Below, in pieces: positions 25,845-35,016 of a stretch of DNA of 41,265 nt. How positions within the stretch are numbered: the stretch's first letter is position 1; the number at the start of each line of letters is the position of its first letter. The notes beneath the pieces were generated by a model. It ran no database searches. It saw only the letters and a program-made list of their open reading frames with translations, and was not told the origin of the DNA. The translations under genes were made by a program, and so were the position numbers. This stretch comes from Armatimonadota bacterium (GTDB taxonomy: Bacteria > Armatimonadota > UBA5829). The stretch lies in the NCBI GenBank assembly GCA_012522575.1, contig JAAYKE010000070.1:1-41265 (forward strand), read 5' to 3'.

Positions 25845-26531
25845 ATGATCAAAGCATTGCACACGGCAGCCAGCGGAATGGTCGCCCAATCCATAAAGCA
25901 AGACGTCATAGCGAATAACATTGCGAACTCGCAAACCCCGGGCTTCAAACGGGAGCGGGTAGTATCGTGTTCATTTGACCAGATACTGCAACAGGCATCG
26001 GTAAAGGTCAGCCCGAGCATAGACCCATATTTTTCCGCTTCAATGGCGCAACCAACGAGGATAAACCTGCAATCAGCAGATAATTTCAGCGAAGGGCCAA
26101 TCAGACAGACCGGAAGCGATCTGCACTTTGCCATTGAGGGTGAAGGCAGCTTCGAAGTGACAAGCGACGGGACGGTGCGGCAGACACGAAATGGCAGTTT
26201 TATGATCGATGCCGATGGCGAACTGGCCACGACAGACGGTGAAAAGGTGCAGTGCAGGTCCGGTGCGATACAGATGCCGATGGGCAAATGGAGCGTATCG
26301 GAAAACGGATCTATCGTCAGCGACGGCAGCGAAGTTGATCAGATAAAGATCACCGGAGCCTCTCAGTCTACGCGAATAATCCAGGGCAGCCTGGAGGGAA
26401 GCAACGTCAATGTGATTCGCGAAATGGCGGATATGATCACCAACTTACGCAGCTATGAAGCGAACCAGAAAGTGGTCGCATCGATTGACAACACGTTAGA
26501 CAAAATAATCAACGAAGTTGGTCGGGTATAA
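25845..26531 (+). CDS. flgF: Flagellar proximal rod protein FlgF
   Basis: The 228-residue protein has the rod-protein N-terminus (MIKALHTAASGMVAQSIKQD, then NNIANSQTPGFKRE) and the C-terminal coil (MADMITNLRSYEANQKVVAS) common to rod and hook proteins. It lacks the longer central domain of FlgG. It is exported by the flagellar type III apparatus and assembles in the periplasmic rod. It is first in the plus-strand flagellar operon, directly before flgG, the usual order. FlhO-type naming would also fit a rod gene of this size. Confidence 0.88.
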   Translation: MIKALHTAASGMVAQSIKQDVIANNIANSQTPGFKRERVVSCSFDQILQQASVKVSPSIDPYFSASMAQPTRINLQSADNFSEGPIRQTGSDLHFAIEGEGSFEVTSDGTVRQTRNGSFMIDADGELATTDGEKVQCRSGAIQMPMGKWSVSENGSIVSDGSEVDQIKITGASQSTRIIQGSLEGSNVNVIREMADMITNLRSYEANQKVVASIDNTLDKIINEVGRV

Positions 26532-26564
26532 CGACAACTCCGATCTTTGCGCGGGGGAACAACA

Positions 26565-27353
26565 ATGATCCGAAGTTTATACACAGCGGCAACGGGAATG
26601 GAAGCCCAACAGCTCAATCTCGACATTACTGCAAACAACCTTGCTAACGTCGGCACTGCAGGCTTCAAAAAAAGCAGGCTGGATTTCCAGGACCTCTTAT
26701 ATCAGACGATTCGCAGCGCAGGAGCCGATCAGGCACAGGGCATGCACGTTCCTACGGGAATACAGGTCGGCCTTGGGACACGTCCCGGGGCTACGCAGAA
26801 GATATTCACATCCGGTGATATGCAGCAAACCGGCAACCCGCTCGATATAGCAATCGAAGGATCGGGATTTTTCCAGGTGATGCTGCCGTCGGGAGACTTG
26901 GCCTACACGAAAGACGGGTCATTTAAGATAGACGGCACCGGCAAAATAGTGACATCAGACGGCTATCCCGTGCAGCCGGAGATCACAATACCGGATCAGG
27001 TGAGAGATATCGTTATCGGAGAGGACGGCACCATATCGGCGATAATCTCCGGTCAAAACGAACCGCAGGAACTCGGACAGTTGCAGACGGTGAATTTCCT
27101 CAACCCTGCCGGACTTTTCAGTATGGGCAGAAATCTTTACTCGCCTACCCGCGCATCCGGTGAGCCTATAACCGGCACTCCCGGTCAGGACGGCCTTGGC
27201 ACGCTGGCATCAGGCTATTTGGAGATGTCCAACGTAAAAGTTGTCGAAGAGATGGTAAACCTGATTGTCGCGCAGAGGGCGTATGAGGTCAACTCCAAAA
27301 GCATCCAGAGCGCGGACGAGATGCTCAACATAGCAAACAACCTGCGCAGGTAA
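26565..27353 (+). CDS. flgG: Flagellar distal rod protein FlgG
   Basis: The 262-residue protein has the FlgG hallmarks: [54 protein letters not shown], and the C-terminal [20 protein letters not shown]. It forms the distal rod that crosses the P and L rings. ATG at 26565 is preferred because GGGGGA lies 8 nt upstream; an in-frame TTG at 26547 overlaps that site. It is 33 nt after flgF and 7 nt before flgA. Confidence 0.95.
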   Translation: MIRSLYTAATGMEAQQLNLDITANNLANVGTAGFKKSRLDFQDLLYQTIRSAGADQAQGMHVPTGIQVGLGTRPGATQKIFTSGDMQQTGNPLDIAIEGSGFFQVMLPSGDLAYTKDGSFKIDGTGKIVTSDGYPVQPEITIPDQVRDIVIGEDGTISAIISGQNEPQELGQLQTVNFLNPAGLFSMGRNLYSPTRASGEPITGTPGQDGLGTLASGYLEMSNVKVVEEMVNLIVAQRAYEVNSKSIQSADEMLNIANNLRR

Positions 27354-27360
27354 GCAAAAA

Positions 27361-28329
27361 ATGAAACGCTCTATAATCACAATCTTCCTGCTCGTGGTTA
27401 GTCTGGCAACGCAGATTTGCGCACAGAAGCTGCCGTCGGCCAAGATTACCCTGCATGCAAAATGCGAGGTATCCAGCGCTCAGCCTGTTACCATTGGCGA
27501 TATTGCATCAGTGGAAGCTCCTGCGGCGGCTGCCGGGAAGATAAAGGATACCGTAATCTGCACAGGCCCGATTCCGGGCAGCCAGAGGATTGTGGACGCG
27601 GAATATATCCGATTGAAACTCAATTCGCTGAATACAGGATGCTCCGTGCTGATATCAGGCGCAGAGAGTGTGGTTCTGAGCGGAAAGAGCCTTAAAATCA
27701 CTTCGGAGCAACTCGAAGAAGCCGCCCTGCAGTTCGTGAGCGGGCAGACTCTATCTGAAGAAATCGGGTATGGATTCAGCATACAACGCACTCCAAAGGA
27801 GATCATATTGCCCGGCGGATCAAATGTCGAGATACAGCCTAAATTGACAGGGCGATCCGTAAGGCCGGGAGCAAACACCGTCCTGCTGGATGTTGTCGCC
27901 GATGGCAAGGCAGTCTCGAAATCGAGCGTGACTGTGCTTGTGAAGGCCGTAGCAAATGTGTTGGTGGCCGGAGCTTCGATTGGTCAGGGAACTGCCGTTG
28001 ACGCACAAAACACCAAATGGGAAAAACGCGAACTGACCGGGTCATCAGAACCCATCATTATGGGCAAAGAGAATGCCGACTGGGTCGCAAGGCGTACTAT
28101 TCGCGCCGGAGCAGTTATAACTCTGGCAGATGTGGAGCTTCCGTCTGCGATAAAGTCCGGAGATTCGATTATGCTGGTGGTGAGATGCGGCGGAGTATCG
28201 TTAACGACAACTGCCCAGGCAAAGCAGAGCGGCCGTATCGGTGACAACATCAGAGTGCGAACCGAGGCATCCAACGAAGAACTGCGCGCCAGGGTCGTCA
28301 GTTCCAATGCGGTGGAGATAGTCAGATAG
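27361..28329 (+). CDS. flgA: P-ring assembly chaperone FlgA
   Basis: The 322-residue protein has a signal peptide (IITIFLLVVSLATQICA) and a C-terminal ChapFlgA/SAF region (about 190-322) with VLVAGASIGQGTAVDAQNT, WVARRTIRAGAVITLADVE and ASNEELRARVVSSNAVEIV. FlgA binds FlgI in the periplasm and helps the P ring form round the rod. It is longer than the E. coli protein because of an N-terminal domain. It lies between flgG and flgH, the genes it serves. Confidence 0.92.
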   Translation: MKRSIITIFLLVVSLATQICAQKLPSAKITLHAKCEVSSAQPVTIGDIASVEAPAAAAGKIKDTVICTGPIPGSQRIVDAEYIRLKLNSLNTGCSVLISGAESVVLSGKSLKITSEQLEEAALQFVSGQTLSEEIGYGFSIQRTPKEIILPGGSNVEIQPKLTGRSVRPGANTVLLDVVADGKAVSKSSVTVLVKAVANVLVAGASIGQGTAVDAQNTKWEKRELTGSSEPIIMGKENADWVARRTIRAGAVITLADVELPSAIKSGDSIMLVVRCGGVSLTTTAQAKQSGRIGDNIRVRTEASNEELRARVVSSNAVEIVR

Positions 28330-28341
28330 AGAGGTATAGCA

Positions 28342-28926
28342 ATGTCCAGGTTTACAGCATTATCCTGCATATTATTATTGGTAATTACAACGCCGCTGGC
28401 GGCCGAATCGCTCTGGTCTGAGGCTAAAACTCCAACCGGTTCTATGTATTCGGATAAAAAAGCAATGCAGGCCGGAGATATCGTGACCATCATTATCGAG
28501 GAATCGGCTGTCTCCAAACAGCAGGCATCCACAGACGCCAAAAAGGACAGTTCGCTGAAAGCCGGTCCCGGAGTCGGCCCGCTGCTGAAAAATATTCCGT
28601 TGTTCGATTATTCCGGCGGGGATTCTGTCAAGGCCAGTGGATCGAGCACCCGATCGAGTGCGTTCGTGACGCGCATGTCCGCAGTTGTAACCAAGGTGAT
28701 GGATAACGGCAACCTCGAGATCGAGGGCACGCGCTTTGTGGAAACCAACAAGGAAAAAGCGCAGGTGAAGCTGACCGGGATCATCCGCAGACAGGATATC
28801 TCCCCGGATAATACAATATCGTCGGCGTATATCGCCAATGCGCAAATCACTCACACCGGCAGCGGCCCTGTCGGCAGCAGACAAAAAGAAGGCATCGTCA
28901 GCAGGATATTCAAGGTTTTGTTCTAG
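28342..28926 (+). CDS. flgH: Flagellar L-ring protein FlgH
   Basis: The 194-residue protein has FlgH motifs: SLWSEAKTPTGSMYSDKKA, AGDIVTIIIEESA, TRMSAVVTKVMDNGNLEIEG and ISPDNTISSAYIANAQI. It forms the outer-membrane L ring. In proteobacteria FlgH is a lipoprotein. Here the leader (ILLLVITTPLAAES) has no lipobox cysteine, so it looks like a signal-peptidase-I substrate. The gene shows that the organism has an outer membrane. A GAGAGG site precedes the ATG, and flgI follows after 26 nt. Confidence 0.94.
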   Translation: MSRFTALSCILLLVITTPLAAESLWSEAKTPTGSMYSDKKAMQAGDIVTIIIEESAVSKQQASTDAKKDSSLKAGPGVGPLLKNIPLFDYSGGDSVKASGSSTRSSAFVTRMSAVVTKVMDNGNLEIEGTRFVETNKEKAQVKLTGIIRRQDISPDNTISSAYIANAQITHTGSGPVGSRQKEGIVSRIFKVLF

Positions 28927-28952
28927 TTCGGTTCATTGCACGAGGCACAAAT

Positions 28953-30053
28953 ATGTCAAGACAAACAGCTCTCATCGTAATATTGATATTCATATTGGGA
29001 ACCGCCGCGTGGTCTCAAACCGTGCGGATAAAGGATATAGCCACAGTTGAAGGCGTTCGCGCCAATCAATTGATCGGCTACGGGTTGGTGGTGGGTCTGG
29101 AAGGCTCCGGCGATAGCCAACAGACCAAATTCACCACCACGACATTAGCTAATTTGCTGGATTCGTATGGTATCAGCGTGCCTGCGGACAAGCTGAAGGT
29201 GAAGAACGCCGCATCGGTGATGGTGACGGCGACGCTTCCTCCTTTCGCTCGGCCCGGAACCACCATCGACGTAGCGGTATCGTCTATGGGCGATGCTCGA
29301 ACCCTGCAAGGAGGGACGCTTCTGCAGACTCCTCTTCGAGCGGCAAACGGTGAGGTATATGCGGTGGCGCAAGGGCAGGTTTCAATCGGTGGGTTCAGCG
29401 CAGCCCGCGGCGGTTCCTCAGTCGCGAAAAATCATTCCACTGCCGGACGAATCCCCGGCGGAGCGCTGGTCGAAAAAGAGACTAAAACCAATATCGCCGC
29501 GCAGGATTCTATCAACATTTTGCTCAACTCCAACGATTTCACTACTGCATCGCGCGCTGCTCAAGCCATAAATGAAAAACTCAATGGCGACTATTGCAGC
29601 GCAAAGGACGCAAACAGCGTGATCGTGAGCATACCCAGGGAGTATCAGGGCAATGTCGTAGGACTCATAGCCGAGGTGGAGTTGGCAGAACTGGTGACCG
29701 ACGCATCAGCCAAGCTGATTGTCAACGAGCGCACCGGGACCGTAATCATCGGCGGCGCAGCCCGTATCTCTCCTTGCGCGGTATCACATGGCTCGTTGGT
29801 GGTGGAAATCGCCACGCAAAGCGATGTATCACAGCCGAATCCGATGGCAAGCGGCCAAACGACGACTACTCAAAACACGGTTATGACCGTCACCGAGCAG
29901 ACCGGGCATGCGGTAGAACTGTCTGGCGGAGCAAGTATTGATGAACTGGTGCGCGCGCTCAACGCACTGAAGGTCACGCCCCGTGATCTCATCGCAATAC
30001 TGCAGGCCATCAAAGAGGCCGGCGCATTGCAGGGCCAACTGGAGGTCATCTGA
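28953..30053 (+). CDS. flgI: Flagellar P-ring protein FlgI
   Basis: The 366-residue protein has a signal peptide (LIVILIFILGTAAWS) and conserved FlgI sequence throughout: VRIKDIATVEGVRANQLIGY, GLVVGLEGSGDSQQTKFT, MVTATLPPFARPGTTIDV, GGTLLQTPL and LNALKVTPRDLIAILQAIK. It polymerises in the peptidoglycan layer as the P ring round the FlgG rod. It overlaps flgJ by one base (TGATG), so the two are translationally coupled. Confidence 0.96.
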   Translation: MSRQTALIVILIFILGTAAWSQTVRIKDIATVEGVRANQLIGYGLVVGLEGSGDSQQTKFTTTTLANLLDSYGISVPADKLKVKNAASVMVTATLPPFARPGTTIDVAVSSMGDARTLQGGTLLQTPLRAANGEVYAVAQGQVSIGGFSAARGGSSVAKNHSTAGRIPGGALVEKETKTNIAAQDSINILLNSNDFTTASRAAQAINEKLNGDYCSAKDANSVIVSIPREYQGNVVGLIAEVELAELVTDASAKLIVNERTGTVIIGGAARISPCAVSHGSLVVEIATQSDVSQPNPMASGQTTTTQNTVMTVTEQTGHAVELSGGASIDELVRALNALKVTPRDLIAILQAIKEAGALQGQLEVI

Positions 30054-30409
30054 TGAGAATTGACCACTATTCACTGCAAAGCCGCTTGCAGACACAGACG
30101 GCCAAATCTAAAACCGGCCTCGATGCTGCCGATGTTAAAGAGCGTGAGGACAAGAAACTGAAAGAGGCCTGCAAGGATTTTGAGGCGCTGTTTCTGTCGA
30201 GCTTGATGAAAGCGATGCGAAAGACGGTTCATAAGACCAATCTATTCGGCTCTGACTCAGGAGAACAGACATTTCAGGAAATGATGGACGTAGAAATCAG
30301 CAACGCCGCAGCGAGGAATTCCTCGATGGGAATTGCCGATATGCTTTATAAACAACTCATAAGGGAGATCGCACAAAAGACTCCCGAGATATCGGGTGAT
30401 AAACAATGA
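30053..30409 (+). CDS. flgJ: Rod-binding protein, FlgJ N-terminal domain only
   Basis: The 118-residue protein corresponds to the rod-capping domain of FlgJ: ACKDFEALFLSSLMKAMRKT and GSDSGEQTFQEMMDVEISNA. The C-terminal muramidase of the E. coli protein is absent, as in many non-proteobacterial flagellar systems, so another enzyme must open the peptidoglycan. It overlaps flgI at its start and flgM at its end, inside a tightly packed operon. Confidence 0.9.
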   Translation: MRIDHYSLQSRLQTQTAKSKTGLDAADVKEREDKKLKEACKDFEALFLSSLMKAMRKTVHKTNLFGSDSGEQTFQEMMDVEISNAAARNSSMGIADMLYKQLIREIAQKTPEISGDKQ

Positions 30410-30693
30410 TAGACAAAACAGGTGGCGTGGACAGGCTCTTTAAGGTCCACCTTAACAGCAAAATACAAATCAATGGCGCGGAGGCCGCTCAGCGCGCGGG
30501 CAAGAGGGATGCCGTGAACATATCCAGATTCTCCGCTTTAGTTGAGCAGGCAAGAACACGTGCGCTGTCATCGCCGGATCTCAGGGCAGACCGCGTCGAG
30601 CAGGTCAAATCATCGATTGACAGCGGCCAAATCACCGTCTCGACTGATATCGCTTCTGCCATCATCAATGGCGCAGTGAAAGGGAGAGTGTAG
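30406..30693 (+). CDS. flgM: Anti-sigma-28 factor FlgM
   Basis: The 95-residue protein matches FlgM in size, position and C-terminal pattern: DRVEQVKSSIDSGQITVSTD then IASAIINGAVKGRV. FlgM holds sigma-28 (FliA) inactive until the hook is complete and it is exported. Its presence agrees with the sigma-28-type promoters seen before flgF, flagellin and fliD. The ATG overlaps the flgJ stop by 4 nt. Confidence 0.88.
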   Translation: MIDKTGGVDRLFKVHLNSKIQINGAEAAQRAGKRDAVNISRFSALVEQARTRALSSPDLRADRVEQVKSSIDSGQITVSTDIASAIINGAVKGRV

Positions 30694-30695
30694 CA

Positions 30696-31199
30696 ATGCC
30701 GGCTCTTGAAGAACTCACTGATGCGTTGCTGGAGTGTCTGAGGGAGGTCTCGGACTTGCTTGATCAAGGCATTACAATCGCCGATGCGCAGCGTGAAGCT
30801 CTTATAGCCAGCGATGCCGAAAAGATCGCGGTGACCTGCACATCATATCAAGAGATTCTGAGGCGACTTGCGCAGACAGACGAGCGAGCGGCAGCGATTG
30901 CTGCGCGAATAGCGGACGAAAACGGAATTGAGGGCGAGGTCGATGTGGAATCGGTGGCTGATACGGTAGACTCTTCGTTTAGTCCTCTTATATCCGCAGA
31001 GCTTGTTCGTATTTCCGCTCTTGCCGTGCGGCTTCGAGAGGCGAACGATATCAATTCTACGCTGCTGAGCAACGGTTTGGATATTATCACAACCTGCCTG
31101 CGCATCGTGGCAAATGACCCGGAGCCGACCGTATATTCCAGTCAGGCAAGTATGGCGGGATCGAGTGTGAATATTTTGAGTCTGGATTCGCGCGTATAA
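30696..31199 (+). CDS. flgN: Flagellar export chaperone FlgN
   Basis: The 167-residue, mostly alpha-helical protein has the FlgN layout (LTDALLECLREVSDLLDQG, IADAQREALIASDAEKIAVT) and lies between flgM and flgK, its normal place. FlgN escorts the hook-filament junction proteins FlgK and FlgL to the export gate. The family varies in sequence, so the call rests on helix pattern, length and position. Confidence 0.82.
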   Translation: MPALEELTDALLECLREVSDLLDQGITIADAQREALIASDAEKIAVTCTSYQEILRRLAQTDERAAAIAARIADENGIEGEVDVESVADTVDSSFSPLISAELVRISALAVRLREANDINSTLLSNGLDIITTCLRIVANDPEPTVYSSQASMAGSSVNILSLDSRV

Positions 31200-31214
31200 T
31201 CCAGGGCGAACACT

Positions 31215-32615
31215 ATGGCAGGAACTTTTTTCGGTATAAATGTAGCGGCCAGCGGCCTTGCGGCTCAGCGTGCAGCGATGGAGATTCTATCGCAGAATAT
31301 CGCTCACGCCAGCGATCCCGCCTACAAGCGTCAACGGTTAGTTCTCTCTGAAGGTCTGCCGCTTGCACAGTCACAGCAAGCCAACTACGCAGGGTCCTCC
31401 ATAATCGGCTCGGGCGTGCAAATCGGAGCAGTCCAACGCGTTCGGGATGCTCTCATCGAACGACGGCTGTTACTGACCGGGCAGTCGTGCGCGCAATACG
31501 ATTTTATGACCAAGACTCTCCAGCAGCTTGAGGCGGCAATCGGAGAGCCTAACGACACCGGATTTCAAAATGATCTGGACCAATTCTGGGCGGCCTGGAG
31601 CAAAGTGGCCAGCACGCCGGATTCAATCTCAATCAGAGCGGCCCTCCTCGACGATGCACAGGCTATGTGCTCCAGAATACAGTATATTCATCAGCAAATG
31701 CGAGCATCCATTGACGACATGAACATTGCGGCATCAGCAGGTGTCGTGCAGATCAATCAGATAACTCAGGACATCGCGCGAATCAACCGAGAGATCGCCG
31801 TCCTGCCGACCGGAACATTAGAGTCTAACGGTCTTATGAATCGTCGTGACAGCCTGGTGCAACAGCTTTCCAATCTGGCATCTGTGTCGCAATTCGGCGA
31901 AGATGGCGGCAGTTTTGTGCTCACCCTGGGCGGCAGGGTTCTGGTGCACGGCACGCACGCCAACGAACTGACAACCGCCGTCGACTCAAATGGCAATCGG
32001 GTTGTGATGTGGGCGAACGATGGAGAAGCTGTGAAGATTCAGGGCGGCGAAATTAAGGCACTCTATGAAGTTCGCGATTCCGTAATTCCTGGCTATATGG
32101 ATCAACTCGATAAGATGGTCGCCACGCTGGTCGAGCAGGTAAACGCGCTGCATCGCACCGGCAAGACCATAGCCGGCGAGGACGGAGGAGATTTCTTCAG
32201 GGCGGACTCAACCGCTGTGAACATATCCTTGGATTCTTCAATTTTAGATCAGCCAAGGCTGGTTGCGGCATCGTCCGTCTCCGATGGTCAGGACAGCGAA
32301 GTAGCCTGGGCGATAGCCGACCTCAAAAACTGGATTGATCCGACCAGCGGCCTTACTATCAACGGCCTGTATAGAGAACTCGTCGGCACAATCGGCAGCG
32401 ATACCGCAACAGCCGAAAAGACCGCCACCGCGCATCAGTTGTCGTATCAACAATTCCTGACACAGCAACAGTCTATCTCAGGAGTATCGCTGGATGAGGA
32501 AATGACAAATATGATCAAGTTCCAGCAATCGTACAACGCCAGTTCCCGCGTATTGAGCGTGATGGACGAGATGCTGTCGACGTTGATTGAGCGGACCGGC
32601 ACGGTCGGGAGATAA
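31215..32615 (+). CDS. flgK: Hook-filament junction protein FlgK (HAP1)
   Basis: The 466-residue protein has the FlgK N-terminus (FFGINVAASGLAAQRAAMEI, NIAHASDPAYKRQR), the central FGEDGGSFVLTLGGRVLVHG region and the C-terminal SISGVSLDEEMTNMIKFQQS with YNASSRVLSVMDEMLSTLI. It forms the first junction ring between hook and filament. FlgN, encoded just upstream, is its chaperone, and flgL follows after 5 nt. Confidence 0.95.
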   Translation: MAGTFFGINVAASGLAAQRAAMEILSQNIAHASDPAYKRQRLVLSEGLPLAQSQQANYAGSSIIGSGVQIGAVQRVRDALIERRLLLTGQSCAQYDFMTKTLQQLEAAIGEPNDTGFQNDLDQFWAAWSKVASTPDSISIRAALLDDAQAMCSRIQYIHQQMRASIDDMNIAASAGVVQINQITQDIARINREIAVLPTGTLESNGLMNRRDSLVQQLSNLASVSQFGEDGGSFVLTLGGRVLVHGTHANELTTAVDSNGNRVVMWANDGEAVKIQGGEIKALYEVRDSVIPGYMDQLDKMVATLVEQVNALHRTGKTIAGEDGGDFFRADSTAVNISLDSSILDQPRLVAASSVSDGQDSEVAWAIADLKNWIDPTSGLTINGLYRELVGTIGSDTATAEKTATAHQLSYQQFLTQQQSISGVSLDEEMTNMIKFQQSYNASSRVLSVMDEMLSTLIERTGTVGR

Positions 32616-32620
32616 ATTAG

Positions 32621-33538
32621 ATGAGAACTTCCCTTAATCTGCAAATACAAAACACGCTGCAAAGCATTGCCCGCGCATCGGACGGGTTGACGGCGGTGCA
32701 CTTAAAGGGCACATCCGGGAAGCGTATTCTCAAACCATCAGATGACATACCCGGCACGGACCGCATATTATCCCTGAGATCTGCCATAAATACCATAGAT
32801 CAACTTACCGATAATACAATAGTCGGCAAGCCGTCCCTGCAGACCGCGGAAGCAGCTCTTAACGAGGCGACAAAGATAATCAACACCGTGCGGGACATTG
32901 CTCTGAGGGTGATCAACTCATCGGTGACGGATCGGTCAACGTATCTTGCTCAACTGGATGACCTTACGGCTCATTTGGTAGATATAGCAAATACTCGATA
33001 TATGGATCAATACGTATTCAGTGGCACAGCGTCCGATAAGCCGGCTGTAAGTGTTCAAAATGGCCCGCCGGTGGAATACTCCTATATAGGCAACGCCGGC
33101 ACAAAGAAAACTCAAGTGCTGAGTTGGGTAAGCGTGCCAACAAACATTCCGGGCAGCGCAGTCTTCAATTTTGACGGCAGCGCAGGCGCGGATACAACTG
33201 ATGTGTTTACAATGATTTCCAGAGTCCGCAGTGCAATGGAAAGCGAAGACTACACGGCATTGAGCGAGGAATTGGCAAATATCGACGCCAATCACAATAA
33301 CATTCTGGCTTGCAGATCGCGGCTGGGTTCGTGGATGCAGAGAATGGATGACGCGACCAATATGCTCATCGATTCCAAAATGAGGATGCGCGAACTGCTC
33401 TCTGACATCGAAGACATTGATCTGCCCTCGGTGGTCGTCGAGTTGCAGACCCAGGAAAATATCTATCAAGCAGCTCTCGCGATAAGTTCGCGAGTGATGA
33501 ATATGTCGCTTTTGAGCACACAATTAGGCAGTCGCTAA
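32621..33538 (+). CDS. flgL: Hook-filament junction protein FlgL (HAP3)
   Basis: The 305-residue protein is flagellin-like: the N-terminal helix ends in SGKRILKPSDDIPGTDRIL and the C-terminus reads VVELQTQENIYQAALAISS then VMNMSLLSTQLGSR. DQYVFSGTASDKPA is the familiar FlgL segment. It forms the second junction ring. It is 38 nt before fliW. Confidence 0.94.
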   Translation: MRTSLNLQIQNTLQSIARASDGLTAVHLKGTSGKRILKPSDDIPGTDRILSLRSAINTIDQLTDNTIVGKPSLQTAEAALNEATKIINTVRDIALRVINSSVTDRSTYLAQLDDLTAHLVDIANTRYMDQYVFSGTASDKPAVSVQNGPPVEYSYIGNAGTKKTQVLSWVSVPTNIPGSAVFNFDGSAGADTTDVFTMISRVRSAMESEDYTALSEELANIDANHNNILACRSRLGSWMQRMDDATNMLIDSKMRMRELLSDIEDIDLPSVVVELQTQENIYQAALAISSRVMNMSLLSTQLGSR

Positions 33539-33576
33539 CGCATCGGGCGCGGCTGGCTGATGGAAGGGATTTTGTC

Positions 33577-34026
33577 ATGAGAATCGAGACAACTCGATTT
33601 GGGGTTGTGGAAGTGGACGAAAGCGCCTTGGTGAACATTCCGGGCGGCCTGTTGGGTTTTGAGGAGCAAACAAAGTATTGTTTGATCCAACACAGGCCAT
33701 CGGCGAACTTTCGATGGCTGCAGTCAACACAGGAGCCGTCGCTGGCTTTCGTAGTTGTGGACCCATCGGAATATTTCGCCGACTATGAGATCGAACTAAG
33801 CGATCGCGACGTCCAGAGATTGCAGCTTTCCGGCGCAGAGGATGCGATTATCCTTACTATTTTGACCATCCGGGATAGCGGCAGCGATGTGTCCGCAAAC
33901 CTGGCTGCGCCAATTGTAATCAACTCCAAGAACTTAATTGCCGCTCAAGTCGTCTTAGAAGATGAGCGGTATCAGACAAGACATGTGCTCGCTACAGCGC
34001 AGAATAAACATATTGCTGCGGCGTGA
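33577..34026 (+). CDS. fliW: Flagellar assembly factor FliW
   Basis: The 149-residue protein has the family motifs IPGGLLGFEEQTKYCLI, WLQSTQEPSLAFVVVDP and LAAPIVINSKNLIAAQVV. FliW binds either flagellin or CsrA: when flagellin is exported, freed FliW captures CsrA and lifts its block on flagellin translation. The GAAGGGA site and ATG at 33577 are clear. It lies between flgL and csrA, with flagellin 1.2 kb downstream. Confidence 0.95.
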   Translation: MRIETTRFGVVEVDESALVNIPGGLLGFEEQTKYCLIQHRPSANFRWLQSTQEPSLAFVVVDPSEYFADYEIELSDRDVQRLQLSGAEDAIILTILTIRDSGSDVSANLAAPIVINSKNLIAAQVVLEDERYQTRHVLATAQNKHIAAA

Positions 34027-34163
34027 GCAGGCGGTATTATATATAAGAACAGAGCATATCGCCTAATGCAGGTTGTCCTGTATAGATAACAGGCTTCCAA
34101 GGGTAATCTGCAATGTCAGAGGGAGCTACTAGACCTGTCCCTCGAGTGAAAGGATGCACTCAA

Positions 34164-34394
34164 ATGTTAGTTCTGGCAAGAAAAGTCGGGCAATCCATAA
34201 TAATAAACGATAACGTCGAAGTGCTGGTCATAGAGGTTCGCGGAGACCAGGTCAGGCTGGGCATCGAGGCCCCGAGAGCGATTCCTGTACATCGAAAAGA
34301 GCTTTTCGAACAGATTCGAGAGGAAAACATTCGGGCTTCCACGGAAACTGATGTCGAGTCGGCCACCCGCGCCCTGGGCGACACGCAACCCTAA
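34164..34394 (+). CDS. csrA: Carbon storage regulator, RNA-binding protein CsrA
   Basis: The 76-residue protein has the full CsrA core: MLVLARKVGQSIIINDNVEV, VRGDQVRLGIEAPRAIPVHR and KELFEQIREENIRA, with the RNA-contacting Arg near residue 44. The C-terminal 20 residues are variable. It is a dimer that binds GGA motifs in mRNA leaders. ATG at 34164 has an AAAGGA site 9 nt upstream; an open extension to 34113 lacks support. Likely targets here are the flagellin leader sites at 35196-35234. Confidence 0.96.
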   Translation: MLVLARKVGQSIIINDNVEVLVIEVRGDQVRLGIEAPRAIPVHRKELFEQIREENIRASTETDVESATRALGDTQP

Positions 34395-34506
34395 GCTCAG
34401 CGAGCCTCAACAGCTTCATGCTTTTTTGAGGGTGCAAGCTGAATGCGAGCTTTTCGGCTGAGCTTGGGTTATGCTACCCTTGTGTCGCATTTTGCACCCT
34501 TTTTTC
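34388..34506 (+). terminator. Terminator region after csrA with two nested stems
   Basis: AACCC-TAAGCTCAGC (34388-34402, including the csrA stop) pairs with GCTGAGCTT-GGGTT (about 34458-34472). A second stem, GGGTGCAA (about 34431) with TTGCACCC (about 34492-34499), is followed by TTTTTT (34500-34505). The two arms interleave, so they may be alternatives. Confidence 0.5.
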
Positions 34507-34790
34507 GATGTCCGAGGTCGGTCTGGAGGTTAGAAGTTAGAGGTTAGAGGTTGGGAATGGGGGTCCGAGGTCAGATGTCCGAAGTTCGATCAAGCCTTCT
34601 TAGACTACCCCTATTACGATACCATATAGGTATTTCCGGCTTTCGCTTCTTTCGCGCTTTCGCGTTTCCCCAAAAATACAAGAAATCCGCTTTTTTCGAT
34701 GTCCGAGGTCAGATGTCCGAAGTTCGAGCCGGTATCGCAACCCCATTCCCAACCTCTAACCTCTAACTTCCAACTTCTAATCTCTAAATG
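34500..34790. repeat. Repeat element B with inverted heptamer arrays
   Basis: Left arm 34525-34562 (GGTTAGAAGTTAGAGGTTAG and so on) and right arm 34741-34780 (CCCCATTCCCAACCTCTAAC and so on) are inverted copies of each other. Bases 34500-34720 match the reverse complement of 13871-14083, identical for about 100 bases. There is no ORF. It sits between csrA and the flagellin promoter. Confidence 0.85.
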
Positions 34791-34988
34791 TCCTCTGGCT
34801 CCTGCTTATGCCGGCTCCATATTTTGCACGATTATCTCTCTTTGGAACCCGATTTGCATACACAATAAATACCTGCGATTTCGGCAAGTATTATTACCTG
34901 TTTGTGTTATTTAGTGGAACAAATCATTTGAACGTGAATGCATCGTGCGTGCAGTGATTCAAGGAAGAGTTCGCTGCGCTTATTAGGC

Positions 34989-35016
34989 TAAGGTGTTTAG
35001 CCCGTTGTGTCGATAG
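34989..35016 (+). promoter_or_regulatory. Sigma-28 type promoter of flagellin
   Basis: TAAG (34989-34992), 16 nt and GTCGATAG (35009-35016): the same spacing and nearly the same -10 as the flgF promoter. A perfect inverted repeat GGCTAA-N5-TTAGCC (34986-35002) covers the -35. The leader to the ATG is about 220 nt. The rest of 34791-34985 shows no gene. Confidence 0.6.

Noticed and set aside
34551-34914. Small ORFs inside repeat element B and after it
   Set aside because: They translate the repeat modules and change frame with each copy, so they are not genes.
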